From assembly GCF_000478275.1 (NCBI RefSeq), contig NZ_ASJB01000080.1:124001-188000 (forward strand): a DNA stretch of 64,000 nucleotides. The letters run 5' to 3'. The position numbers and the translations under genes were made by a program. This stretch comes from Amycolatopsis orientalis DSM 40040 = KCTC 9412 (lineage in GTDB: Bacteria; Actinomycetota; Actinomycetes; Mycobacteriales; Pseudonocardiaceae). The notes beneath the pieces were generated by a model. The model ran no database searches, was not told where the DNA came from, and saw nothing but the letters and a program-made list of their open reading frames with translations. This document shows, piece after piece, positions 24,171 through 32,775 of this stretch. Numbering within the stretch: the first letter of the stretch is position 1; each line of letters begins with the position of its first letter.

Positions 24171-25301
24171 CTAGCTCGGCAGTGCGGCGCTGACGGTCTC
24201 GATGACCCGGTCGACCTGGGCATCGGTGAGGTTCGCGTGCATCGGGATGGCGAGATGACGGCCGAAGAGGTCCGCCGAGACCGGCAAGGTCTGGTTCTTG
24301 CCGTAGATGGGCTGGAGGTGCGAGGCGTAGGTGCCGAAGTTGCACTGCACGCCCTGTTCGCGGATCCGCAGCGCGAGCGCGTCGCGGTCGATCTCCGGGG
24401 CCACCGTGAGGATGTAGGCCTGCCATGGGTGTTCGCGGTCCGGCAGTTCCACCGGGACGTCGAGACCGGGCAGGTTCTCGAAGGCCTCGTGATACCGCTT
24501 GGCCACCGAGCGGCGGGCCGAGAGCAGATCCGGGAGCCGGTCGAGCTGGACGTTCATGATCGCGGCCTGCACGTCGGAAAGCCGGAAGTTGTACCCCAGT
24601 TCGTGGAACTCCGGAATCGGCAGGGCGCCGGAGCCCTCGCGGGTGATGGCGGGCTCGATGCCGTAGGTGTGCAGCTTGCGCGCGTGCGCGATGAGGTCTT
24701 CGCGGTCCGAGACCAGCGCGCCGCCCTCGCCCGCGGTGATGCCTTTGCGGCCGTGGAAGGAGAACGCGGCCAGGTCGGCGAGACTGCCGGCCGGGCGGGT
24801 CTTGTAGGTCGCGCCCGCGGCACAGGCGGCGTCTTCGAAGAGCCACAGGCCGTGCTTGTCGGCGATCGCGCGGTACTCGTCGAAATCGCCCGGCTGCCCG
24901 GCGACGTCCACGGCGAGGATGCCGACGGTGCGCGGGGTGATCAGGGCTTCGATCGACGCCGGGTCGGCGCTCCAGACGTCCGGGCGGATGTCCGCGAACA
25001 CCGGCGTCGCACCCGCCTGGAGCACGGCGTGGCCGGTGGCGGGGAACGTGTAGTCGCCGACGATGACCTCGTCGCCCGGCTTCACACCGAGCACACGCAG
25101 CCCGAGGAAGAGTGCCGAGCCACAGTTGCTGGTGGTCAGGGCGTGCGCGGTGCCGACGGTCTTCGCGAAGCGTTCCTCGAAACGGCGGCACGCGGGACCG
25201 GCGCCGGCCAGCCAGCCGGACCGGAACACCTCCGCCACCGCGGCGAGCTCTTCGTCGCCGACGGTCGGCTGACCGAGGACCACAGGTTCCTGCGTAGACA
25301 T
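24171..25301 (-). CDS. DegT/DnrJ/EryC1 aminotransferase
   Basis: 376 residues from ATG 25301. TSNCGSALF (57-65), FEDAACAAG (Asp in the PLP-binding site) and SFHGRKGITAGEGG with the PLP lysine at 186 define a sugar aminotransferase. The GRKGITAGEGG form is common in 4-aminotransferases acting on 4-keto-6-deoxy sugars (ArnB/perosamine-synthase-like), in contrast to the first DegT gene at 15281. First gene of a four-gene minus-strand operon. The start faces the AfsR-like gene at 25406 across 104 bases. Confidence 0.88.
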   Translation of the reverse strand: MSTQEPVVLGQPTVGDEELAAVAEVFRSGWLAGAGPACRRFEERFAKTVGTAHALTTSNCGSALFLGLRVLGVKPGDEVIVGDYTFPATGHAVLQAGATPVFADIRPDVWSADPASIEALITPRTVGILAVDVAGQPGDFDEYRAIADKHGLWLFEDAACAAGATYKTRPAGSLADLAAFSFHGRKGITAGEGGALVSDREDLIAHARKLHTYGIEPAITREGSGALPIPEFHELGYNFRLSDVQAAIMNVQLDRLPDLLSARRSVAKRYHEAFENLPGLDVPVELPDREHPWQAYILTVAPEIDRDALALRIREQGVQCNFGTYASHLQPIYGKNQTLPVSADLFGRHLAIPMHANLTDAQVDRVIETVSAALPS

Positions 25302-25405
25302 ATCTCTCCCATTGCGTGGGGACCCGGCGAAGTGTATAGACGCCGATCGGCGTAGTTCGGGCGGGCTGGATCCGCCCAGGTCAACGACGTCCTACTCTGC
25401 ACACC

Positions 25406-28400
25406 ATGCGATTCGGCGTTCTGGGGGCCACGGAGGTGCGCCGCGACGACGGCACCGCCGTGCCGGTCGGCGGCCCGCGGGTCCGGACGTTGTTCGCGTT
25501 GCTCGCGCTGGAGGCCGGCCGGGTCGTCCCGGCCGAGCGCCTCATCGACGGCCTGTACGGCGAACAGCCACCCGAAGGTGCGGCGAACGCGCTGCAATCA
25601 CAGGTCTCGCGGCTGCGCGGCGCGCTGAAGGAGCTCGCGCCGGTCGAGTTCAGCCCGGCGGGTTACCGGCTGGCCGTGGACCCCGACGACGTCGATGTGC
25701 ACCGCTTCGAACGGCTCGCCGCGGAAGGGCGCCGCGCTCTCGCGGCAGGAGACGCCACGAAGGCGGCCGAACTGCTTCACGACGCTCTCGGGCTCTGGCG
25801 CGGCCCGGCGTTCGCGGACATCACCGACGCTCCGTTCCGGGATCCGCAGGTCACCCGGCTCGACGAACTGAAGACGTCGGCGATCGAGGACCGCGTCGAA
25901 GCGGACCTCAAGCTGGGACGGCACGAAGACGTCCTCACCGAGCTTCGCGGGATAGCCGCCGCCCAGCCGCTGCGGGAACGGCCGCGCGCGTTGCTGATCC
26001 GCGCGCTGCACGCCGCCGGACGCCATGCCGACGCGCTCACCGCGTTCGAGGACGCCCGCCGCGTCCTGGCCGACGAACTCGGCACGGATCCGGGGCCGGA
26101 GCTGGCGGCCGCGCATCTGGCCGTCCTGCGCGGCGAGGCACCTCCGGCCAACCGGACGACGACGCCGCTCCCGGCGCAGCTCACCAGTTTCATCGGGCGC
26201 GAAGGCGATCTCCGGCACGTGCTCGGCCAGCTGGACCGCTCCCGGCTGGTGACGCTGACCGGCCCCGGCGGCTCCGGCAAGACCCGGCTGGCCGTCGAAG
26301 CCGCGGCCGGCGTGGACCTGCCCGCGGTGTTCGTCGAACTCGCGCCCTACCGCGAGGACGCCGACGTCGCCCATGCCGTGCTGAGCGCGCTCGGCCTGCG
26401 GACGGTCCCGCTCGGCGCGGTCACCGGCCCGGTGGAGAACGCGCCGCTGGAGCGGCTGATCGACGCGCTGGCCGATCGCGCGCTGCTGCTGGTGCTCGAC
26501 AACTGCGAGCATCTCGTCGACGCCGCCGCGAAACTGACGGCCCGGCTGCTCGGCGCGGCCGCGGCGGTGCGGGTGCTCGCCACCAGCCGCGAACCGCTCG
26601 GCATCACCGGCGAAGTCGTCTCCCCCGTGCCGAGGCTCGCCGTACCGCCGCCCGGAACGCCGCCCGCCCGGTCGCTGGATTTCGCCGCCGTGGCACTGTT
26701 CGCCGATCGCGCGCGGGCGAGCGATCCTGGCTTCGCCGTCGACGACACCACCGCGGGCGACGTCCAGCGCGTCTGCGCCGCGCTCGACGGGCTGCCGCTG
26801 GCCATCGAACTCGCCGCCGCCCGCGTGCGGACGCTGCCGGTCGGCGAGATCGCCGCCCGGCTGGACGACCGTTTCCGGCTGCTCTCGCGGGGCAGCCGCG
26901 CCGCCGAGACCCGGCATCGCACGCTGCGCGGTGTCGTCGAATGGAGCTGGGATCTGCTCGACGAGGACGAACGGCGGCTCGGCAGGCGGCTGACCGTGTT
27001 CGCGGGCGGCACGACCCTCGCCGACGCCGACGCGATCTGCGACGTGGCGCACACCGAAGATCTCGTTCCGTCCCTTGTGGACAGATCACTGGTCGAGCGC
27101 ACCGGGGACCGGTACCGGATGCTCGAAACCATCCGGGCCTTCTTCGCGGAGAAACTCGCCGAAGCGGGCGAGGCCGAGCGGATGCGGCGTGCGCACGCGG
27201 AGCATTTCCTCGCCCTCGCCGAGGAAGCCGACCCGATGATCCGCACCGGCGACCAGCTGCGCTGGCTGGACCGCCTCGACGGCGCCTACGACGATCTCCT
27301 GGCCGCGTTGCGCTGGGCCGCGGAGTCCGACATCCGGATCGCGCTGCGGCTTTCGGCGTCGCTGGTGACGTACTGGTGGATGCGCGGGCGCCGGTTCGAA
27401 GGCTCGACGCTGTGCCTGGAGGTGGTCAAACGGCTCGGCCCGCGACCACCGGAGGGCCTCGAAGAGGAGTACCAGCTCTGCGTGCTCAAGGCCGCCGCCG
27501 GAGTCCGCGGCCATGAAGCCCTCGACCGGCATCTCCCGGTGGTCGACGCCCTCGTCCAGAACATGACCAGGGCACCCCGCAACCCGGCGTTGCTGCTGTT
27601 GACGGGGGTCGTGACCGGCCCGCCCGCCGACGACGACGAACTCGTCAAGCGCGGTGAGGCCCTGCTGGCGCACAGCGACGCCTGGTGTCTCGCCCTCGCG
27701 CCGACCGGCTATGGCCTCCGCGCGCTGATGCGGGGCGATCTCGAACCGGCGGAAGGGTTTCTGCGTGAAGGGGCGGAGGCGTTCCGCGAACTCGGGGAAC
27801 GCTGGGGCCTCTCGATGGCGCTCGATCACCTGTCCCAGATCCTGATCTGGACGAACCGCCAGCCCGAAGCCCTCGAAATGATGAACGAGGCGCTCCGGCT
27901 GATGCGGGAACTCGGCGCTTCGGACGACAACGCCGATCTCCTGTGCCGTCGCGGCGGGAGCAAGCTCCTGCACGGCGACGCGGCGAGCGCCAGGGCCGAC
28001 TTCGAACTCGCCATCGAGATCGCGCGCCGCTCCGGGATGCCGGAAAGCCGGGCGGCCGGGTACGTCGGGCTCGCCCTCCTCGCCCGGCACGAAGGCGACC
28101 TGGCCACGGCCCGCGCGCTGAGCGAGCGAGCGCTTTCGGAGTGCCAGGGCGGCTCGTTCGCGGCCGAAGGGGTCCGCGCCGGGGCCAGGATCTCGCTCGG
28201 CTGGGTGGCGGCGGCCGAGGGCGACGCCGCCGGAGCCGAGGAACTGCACCGGCTGGCGCTCATGGCGGCGGAACGCTGGCACGACAGCACCACCCTCGCC
28301 TGCGCCGTCGAAGGCCTCGCCGGGGTCGCGGTGCTGCGGGGCGATCCCGAGCGGGCGGCGATCCTGATCGGGGCCGCGGTGACCGTGCGGGGCACCCCGT

Positions 28401-28537
28401 TCGCCGTCGATCTGGACGCCGCCCTGCTCCGGGCGACCGTTCGGGAGCGGCTCGGCGACGACTTCGACCGGGCCTACCGCCGGGGCCTCGGCCTGCGAAG
28501 CACCGCTCAACTGGCGGGGTTGCCCAGCGAGTCCTGA
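25406..28537 (+). CDS. AfsR/SARP-type regulator with BTAD, STAND ATPase and TPR domains
   Basis: 1043 residues from ATG 25406. The N-terminal winged helix (about 1-92, MRFGVLGATEVRRDDG) resembles OmpR-type DNA-binding domains. The bacterial transcriptional activator domain follows (about 95-243), then an NB-ARC-like ATPase with Walker A GPGGSGKT (286-293) and Walker B LLLVLDNCEH (about 363-372). A long helical TPR-like region fills the C-terminal half. This is the AfsR layout for activators of secondary metabolism or development. It has no obvious biosynthetic cluster beside it; the divergent sugar operon is the nearest possible target. The last 31 bases overlap the opposing gene 28507-29205. 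Confidence 0.9.
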   Translation: MRFGVLGATEVRRDDGTAVPVGGPRVRTLFALLALEAGRVVPAERLIDGLYGEQPPEGAANALQSQVSRLRGALKELAPVEFSPAGYRLAVDPDDVDVHRFERLAAEGRRALAAGDATKAAELLHDALGLWRGPAFADITDAPFRDPQVTRLDELKTSAIEDRVEADLKLGRHEDVLTELRGIAAAQPLRERPRALLIRALHAAGRHADALTAFEDARRVLADELGTDPGPELAAAHLAVLRGEAPPANRTTTPLPAQLTSFIGREGDLRHVLGQLDRSRLVTLTGPGGSGKTRLAVEAAAGVDLPAVFVELAPYREDADVAHAVLSALGLRTVPLGAVTGPVENAPLERLIDALADRALLLVLDNCEHLVDAAAKLTARLLGAAAAVRVLATSREPLGITGEVVSPVPRLAVPPPGTPPARSLDFAAVALFADRARASDPGFAVDDTTAGDVQRVCAALDGLPLAIELAAARVRTLPVGEIAARLDDRFRLLSRGSRAAETRHRTLRGVVEWSWDLLDEDERRLGRRLTVFAGGTTLADADAICDVAHTEDLVPSLVDRSLVERTGDRYRMLETIRAFFAEKLAEAGEAERMRRAHAEHFLALAEEADPMIRTGDQLRWLDRLDGAYDDLLAALRWAAESDIRIALRLSASLVTYWWMRGRRFEGSTLCLEVVKRLGPRPPEGLEEEYQLCVLKAAAGVRGHEALDRHLPVVDALVQNMTRAPRNPALLLLTGVVTGPPADDDELVKRGEALLAHSDAWCLALAPTGYGLRALMRGDLEPAEGFLREGAEAFRELGERWGLSMALDHLSQILIWTNRQPEALEMMNEALRLMRELGASDDNADLLCRRGGSKLLHGDAASARADFELAIEIARRSGMPESRAAGYVGLALLARHEGDLATARALSERALSECQGGSFAAEGVRAGARISLGWVAAAEGDAAGAEELHRLALMAAERWHDSTTLACAVEGLAGVAVLRGDPERAAILIGAAVTVRGTPFAVDLDAALLRATVRERLGDDFDRAYRRGLGLRSTAQLAGLPSES

Positions 28538-29205
28538 GCGGTGGGTGCCAGCAGGATCCCCTGCGGCGCAAAGCGGCCGACGGCGTCGGCCAGCTGGCGC
28601 TGGTCGAGTTCGCTGTCCTGGACAGCGACGTACAGCGGCGCCGCGTTGACCGGGACGGCGCCGAGCCGGGTCATCCCGGGGCCGACCGGGTCGGTGGTCA
28701 GCCGGGTGACGTCACGCCAGGGCACGATCGCCCGCTCGACCCGGACGCCCACCGCGTCCAGTTCGAAGAGCACCCACTGCTGGTCGTGCAGGGCCCTCAC
28801 GTAGGCGATGGTGCCGACGCCACCGGCGATCAGGACGATCCGCAGCGGTCCCGGTGCGTCGATCGACCCGAGCAGGGCGGCGATCCCGAAGAAGGCGATC
28901 AGCAGTCCGGTCAGCTTCGCGGCGGCGACCAGGCCCGCGTTCGGCTTGTGCACGCGGAACCGCACGGCACGCATCAGGTGCTTGGTGAGCGCGCCGCCAC
29001 CGAAGGCGGCGGCGAGGCCGGCCAAGGTCGCCACGAGCGCGCCCGGGGAGAAGTCCGCGAAGACCTGGTAACCGGCGGCCAACGCGACGACCCCGCCGGC
29101 GACGGTCAGCACCAGCGCGAGCTTGCCCTTGCGCACCTCCCGCTCCCGGCGGTCGAGGGCGGCCTGGTCCGGGGCGGCGAGGAAACCTCCGTCGATGTTC
29201 CTCAT
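28507..29205 (-). CDS. Membrane protein of unknown function
   Basis: 232 residues from ATG 29205, overlapping the small upstream gene by ATGA. A charged N-terminal helix precedes four hydrophobic segments (about 28-48, 52-70, 92-112, 116-134). The rest is a soluble PH-like region, VLFELDAVGVRVERAIVPWR then DVTRLTTDPVGPG. The topology resembles bacterial membrane proteins with a C-terminal PH-like domain, but I do not recognise a family. The 3' end overlaps the AfsR-like gene tail to tail. Confidence 0.7.
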   Translation of the reverse strand: MRNIDGGFLAAPDQAALDRREREVRKGKLALVLTVAGGVVALAAGYQVFADFSPGALVATLAGLAAAFGGGALTKHLMRAVRFRVHKPNAGLVAAAKLTGLLIAFFGIAALLGSIDAPGPLRIVLIAGGVGTIAYVRALHDQQWVLFELDAVGVRVERAIVPWRDVTRLTTDPVGPGMTRLGAVPVNAAPLYVAVQDSELDQRQLADAVGRFAPQGILLAPTAQDSLGNPAS

Positions 29206-29414
29206 CGGGCATCCCGCTGCGCGGCCGCGCGGCGCTCGCGCTGGCGGCGGTCGAGGACGTAGAGGACACCGCCGGCGATGGCGCTCAGCGCCGCGTAGCC
29301 GAGGTCCTGGAGCCCGTCCTCCGGGTAGCCGGTGGAGAACTCGATCATCGCGAGCGCGACGAAGAGGACGCAGAACACGCCCCCGGCGATCATGTACACC
29401 TTGTTGCTCAGCAT
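29202..29414 (-). CDS. Small two-helix membrane protein
   Basis: 70 residues from ATG 29414, with GGGATC upstream. Two hydrophobic segments (about 6-24 and 36-54) are separated by EFSTGYPEDGLQD, and the tail is strongly basic (RRQRERRAAAQR). Its stop overlaps the start of the next membrane gene, so the pair is cotranscribed. Function unknown. Confidence 0.68.
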   Translation of the reverse strand: MLSNKVYMIAGGVFCVLFVALAMIEFSTGYPEDGLQDLGYAALSAIAGGVLYVLDRRQRERRAAAQRDAR

Positions 29415-29536
29415 GGGATCCCTCGCTCGGTGGTTCCTGTGGTGAGAGCACCTTCGCGCGGAGCACATGACATTCCGATGACAAGTCGTCAGCGCGTGGT
29501 GCGCGGACGGTCAGCGCCGTCGGACACGCTCCGGCC

Positions 29537-30634
29537 ATGACTTATCTCGCGGGATCTCCCGAAGACTTCCTCGCCGTGCGGCACCTGACGCTGCGCGGCA
29601 CCCAGGCCGAGATCGGCCACGCCCTCGGTGCCGAAACCCGAACGCGTTCCGACTGGACGCCGCCGCCGATCGATCCCATCGTGGCCAAGGCGCGCCGGAT
29701 CTGGTTCGCCCGGAACTGGCCGCAGTACGCCGAACGCACGGCCGGGTTCGCCGAGGCCTACGGGCTTCCCGCCGACGCGGCGGTCTCCTTCGACAACGCG
29801 TCCGCCCTGCCCGCCGGGTCGGGTTGTTCGGCGCTGTGGACGGGCACCACGCTCGGGCGGAACTACGACTTCTTCACCCTGAGCTGGAGCCAGCTGGGTT
29901 CGGTGATGGCGGGCGCGGAACCCGTCGACGACGGAACGGCACCGATGGCGTCGCGGCCCTACGTCCTGACCACGATCCCTGACGACGGCATCGCCTCGAC
30001 GTCGCTGTCCATGTCCACAGTGGACGGTGCGATGGAGGGCGTCAACGAGGCCGGGCTGGTCGTCGCGTTGCTGATGGCCGACCTCGAGGCGGCCGCACCG
30101 CTGGAGGACGACCCCGGACCGCAGGCCGGTCTCTCGGTGCCGCAGGTCTGCCGGTACCTGCTGGACACGTGCGAGAACGTCGACGAGGCAAAGGAAGCGC
30201 TGATGCTCGCCAAGCAGTACGCGCACGGCGCGCCCTGCCATTACATCGTCGCGGACGCCTCCGGCCGCGGTTTCGTCTACGAGCGCGGCGCGCACGACGT
30301 CGAGTACTTCGTGGAGGTCTCCGACGGGCCGCTGTGCGTCACGAACCACCTTCTGCACCGGCACCCGGACCTCGCCGCGTTGCCCGAGGACACCCCGGAC
30401 ACCTTCCTCACCTACCAGCGGCTGCGCACCCTCACCGAGGAGGCAGGCGCCGGACCGCGCGAGGCGCTCGACGCGGTCTCCGTCGCGATCGAGCCGGGCG
30501 CGCCGTGGCGGACGTTGTGGCGCAGCGTCCTCGACCCCGCCGCCCGCACCATGAGCACCCGGTTCTACCTCGGCGACGCGGAAAACGGCACCGCGCGCCA
30601 CTCGCCGGAACTCACCTTCGGGGTGTCGAGGTGA
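29537..30634 (+). CDS. C45-type peptidase / linear amide C-N hydrolase (Ntn fold)
   Basis: 365 residues from ATG 29537. SGCSALWTGTTLGRNYDFF (Cys97 in GCSA, then GRNYDF) is the nucleophile region of the acyl-CoA:6-aminopenicillanate acyltransferase / choloylglycine hydrolase superfamily. MSTVDGAMEGVNEAGLVVAL and the VTNHLLH segment also fit the superfamily fold. Such enzymes cleave or form amide bonds; if processed like penicillin acyltransferase, Cys97 would become the N-terminus. The stop overlaps the start of an MFS exporter, hinting that the pair handles one amide compound. Confidence 0.82.
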   Translation: MTYLAGSPEDFLAVRHLTLRGTQAEIGHALGAETRTRSDWTPPPIDPIVAKARRIWFARNWPQYAERTAGFAEAYGLPADAAVSFDNASALPAGSGCSALWTGTTLGRNYDFFTLSWSQLGSVMAGAEPVDDGTAPMASRPYVLTTIPDDGIASTSLSMSTVDGAMEGVNEAGLVVALLMADLEAAAPLEDDPGPQAGLSVPQVCRYLLDTCENVDEAKEALMLAKQYAHGAPCHYIVADASGRGFVYERGAHDVEYFVEVSDGPLCVTNHLLHRHPDLAALPEDTPDTFLTYQRLRTLTEEAGAGPREALDAVSVAIEPGAPWRTLWRSVLDPAARTMSTRFYLGDAENGTARHSPELTFGVSR

Positions 30635-30651
30635 ACAGTGTCGAGGTGAAC
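30623..30651 (+). repeat. Tandem 15-bp duplication across the hydrolase/transporter junction
   Basis: GTGTCGAGGTGAACA (30623-30637) is followed directly by a copy at 30638-30651 identical over 14 bases. The duplication holds the hydrolase stop and creates two candidate GTG starts and two GAGG ribosome sites for the MFS gene. Confidence 0.75.
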
Positions 30652-32223
30652 GTGAGCCGGGGCCGGAAGATCGGCACGATCGCGGTCTGCGTGCTGGCGC
30701 AGCTCCTGATCGCGGTCGATCTGACCGTGCTGCATCTGGTGCTGCCGTCGCTTTCGGAGCAGCTACGTCCGTCGACCACGGAATTGCTGTGGATCGCCGA
30801 CGCGTACGGTTTCGCGCTCGCCGGACTGCTGATCACGATGGGCAACATCGGCGACCGCATCGGGCGGAAGAAGCTACTGCTGATCGGGGCGTCGCTGTTC
30901 GGCGTCGCTTCGGTGATCACGGCGTACGCGCCGACGGCGGAACTCCTCATCGCCGCCCGCGCGCTGCTCGGGATCGCCGCCGCGACGCTGATGCCGTCGA
31001 CGCTCTCGATCGTGCGGAACGTGTTCACCGGCAAGGAACGCGCGGCCGTGATCGGGGTTTCGAGTGGGCTGACGATCCTCGGTTTCGGGCTGGGGCCGCT
31101 CATCGGCGGCGTGCTGCTCGAACATTTCTGGTGGGGTTCGGTGTTCCTGGTCAACGTGCCGGTGGTGGTGCTCATGGTGATCGCGGGCGCGCTGATCCTG
31201 CCGGAGTCGAAGAATCCGGCGCCGGGCCGGATCGACGTGCCCAGTGTGCTGCTTTCGGTCGCCGGCATGGTCGGGATCGTCTACACGATCAAGGAAGTCG
31301 CGTACAAGGGCTGGGGCCACTGGGACATCGCCGTCGCCGCGGTAGTCGGGCTCGGCTGTCTGCTGGTGTTCCTGCTGCGGCAGCCGCGATTGGCCGAACC
31401 GCTGATGGATCTGAAGCTGTTCGCGCGGCGAGCGTTCTCGGCGACCGTCGGCACCACCATCCTGGCGATGTTCGCGCAGCTGGCGGTCTCCCTGATGTTC
31501 GCGCAGTACCTGCAGCTGGTGGTGGGCTGGTCGCCGCTGAAGTCCGGGCTGGCCGGGCTGCCGGGGATGGGCGGCGCGATCCTCGGCGGGGTGCTCGCGC
31601 CGCTGGGGATCAAGGTCCTCGGCCGGGCGGTGACGGTCGCGCTGGGATGCGCTCTCTCGGCGGCCGGTTTCGCGTTGTACTCGGGGATCGGCGTGACGAT
31701 CGACTATCCGGACCTGCTCGCGGCCATGATCGTCTTCGGGGTGGGGCTGTCGCTGATCCTCTCGGTCGCGACGGACACGGTGCTCGGCGTCGTGCCGAAG
31801 GCCAGGGCCGGGGCGGCGTCGGCGATCTCCGAGACGGCGACCGAACTCGGCGGGGCGCTGGGGATCGCGGTGCTGGGCAGCGTGCTCGGCGCGCTGTACC
31901 GGAGCGAACTCGTCATCCCGGCGGGTGTGCCGCCGGAGGCTGCGGGGGCGATCTCGGACACTCTCGGCGGTGCCGTGCAGGCCGCGGCACAGCTGCCCGG
32001 TGAGCAAGGGGCGGTGATCCTCAGCAACGCGAAACTGGCGTTCGTCGACGGCTTGCAGCTGACGATGCTGTGTTCGGCGGGACTCATGGCCCTGCTGGCG
32101 ATCAGCGCACTGTTCACCCTGCGCGGTGTGCCAAAGCTCCTCGAAGACCCCGACGACACCCCGCCCCCAGCCGCGTTTAGCCCGCTAAACGCGAGCACCC
32201 CCCACACCCCCACCCGCATTTAG
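30631..32223 (+). CDS. MFS transporter, DHA2 (14-helix) drug-efflux type
   Basis: 530 residues if started at GTG 30631 (GTGA overlap with the hydrolase stop). GTG 30652, with GAGG five bases before it, would give a more usual N-terminus VSRGRKIG. LLIAVDLTVLHLVLPSL is helix 1, GDRIGRKK the loop 2-3 motif A, and the spacing fits 14 helices. Similar to SmvA/QacA-type exporters. The C-terminal tail (PAAFSPLNASTPHTPTRI) is encoded by inserted palindromic repeats, and the TAG stop lies in the TTTAGTCC element at 32210-32241. Confidence 0.88.
   Translation: MNSVEVNVSRGRKIGTIAVCVLAQLLIAVDLTVLHLVLPSLSEQLRPSTTELLWIADAYGFALAGLLITMGNIGDRIGRKKLLLIGASLFGVASVITAYAPTAELLIAARALLGIAAATLMPSTLSIVRNVFTGKERAAVIGVSSGLTILGFGLGPLIGGVLLEHFWWGSVFLVNVPVVVLMVIAGALILPESKNPAPGRIDVPSVLLSVAGMVGIVYTIKEVAYKGWGHWDIAVAAVVGLGCLLVFLLRQPRLAEPLMDLKLFARRAFSATVGTTILAMFAQLAVSLMFAQYLQLVVGWSPLKSGLAGLPGMGGAILGGVLAPLGIKVLGRAVTVALGCALSAAGFALYSGIGVTIDYPDLLAAMIVFGVGLSLILSVATDTVLGVVPKARAGAASAISETATELGGALGIAVLGSVLGALYRSELVIPAGVPPEAAGAISDTLGGAVQAAAQLPGEQGAVILSNAKLAFVDGLQLTMLCSAGLMALLAISALFTLRGVPKLLEDPDDTPPPAAFSPLNASTPHTPTRI
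32172..32193. repeat. GCGTTTAGCCCGCTAAACGC hairpin, copy 1
   Basis: Perfect 9-bp arms CGCGTTTAG / CTAAACGCG around a CCCG loop. It lies inside the 3' end of the MFS reading frame and encodes AFSPLNA. Its 20-base core is identical to the hairpin at 32254-32283. Confidence 0.75.
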
Positions 32224-32241
32224 TCCTCTGGATGCGGGTGG
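32210..32241. repeat. TTTAGTCCTCTGGATGCGG-family stem-loop
   Basis: CCACCCGCAT (32210-32219) pairs with ATGCGGGTGG (32232-32241) around the loop TTAGTCCTCTGG. The ATTTAG at its centre provides the TAG stop of the MFS gene. It shares TTTAGTCCTCTGGATGCGG with 8665 and 17350, but here the conserved motif is mostly loop rather than stem. Confidence 0.7.
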
Positions 32242-32253
32242 CCCTCGCGTCGC

Positions 32254-32283
32254 TGAGCGCGTTTAGCCCGCTAAACGCGCTCA
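32254..32283. repeat. GCGTTTAGCCCGCTAAACGC hairpin, copy 2 (bidirectional terminator)
   Basis: Perfect 13-bp arms (32254-32266 and 32271-32283) around CCCG. The right arm contains the TGA stop of the minus-strand SnoaL-like gene. Together with the two preceding elements it fills the convergent gap. Confidence 0.75.
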
Positions 32284-32775
32284 GGGGCGCTTGGGACCGG
32301 CCAGCGGGACGGCGTGGCGGTCACCTGAGCGCACCATGGCCAGCAAGGGTTTCGTGGCCACGTTCAGCAGCCGGGCCGCGAACGTGCGGCCGTTGCGGCG
32401 CGCGATGTCCGGGCCGAAGGCGTCCATCAGGGCGACGAGGCCGGGCAGCGGCCGCACGAACAGCGTCGCTTCGGTGATGAGCCCGTCCTCGTCGAGCTTC
32501 AGCACCGCCGCCTCCTCCATCTCCTCACCGCCGACACGCGCGGTGTAGACGACGACGCGCGTCGACGCGTCCCCGGTGTCGGTGTGGAACCGGACGTCGC
32601 GCAGATGCGCATAGGCGACTTCCAGCAGCGGTTCGAGTTCCGCGTGCCCGGTGAACCGGACCCGGCTGGTCAGCGGCGAGTGCACGACGGCGTCCGGCGC
32701 GAACGCGCTCAGCGCGAGCGCGACGTCCCGGGTCTCGATGGCCCGGCGGTACCGCTCGGTGGTGTCGGTGCTCAT
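32281..32775 (-). CDS. SnoaL-like/NTF2-fold protein
   Basis: 164 residues from ATG 32775, overlapping the TetR stop by ATGA. The start MSTDTTERYRRAIETRDVALALSAFAPD leads into VVHSPLTSRVRFTG, the standard opening of nuclear-transport-factor-2/SnoaL-like proteins. LLEVAYAHLRDVRFHTDTGD continues the cone-shaped fold. Members are cyclases, isomerases or ligand binders; no catalytic residues are certain here. It is cotranscribed with the TetR gene, so it likely belongs to the TetR regulon. Confidence 0.78.
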   Translation of the reverse strand: MSTDTTERYRRAIETRDVALALSAFAPDAVVHSPLTSRVRFTGHAELEPLLEVAYAHLRDVRFHTDTGDASTRVVVYTARVGGEEMEEAAVLKLDEDGLITEATLFVRPLPGLVALMDAFGPDIARRNGRTFAARLLNVATKPLLAMVRSGDRHAVPLAGPKRP

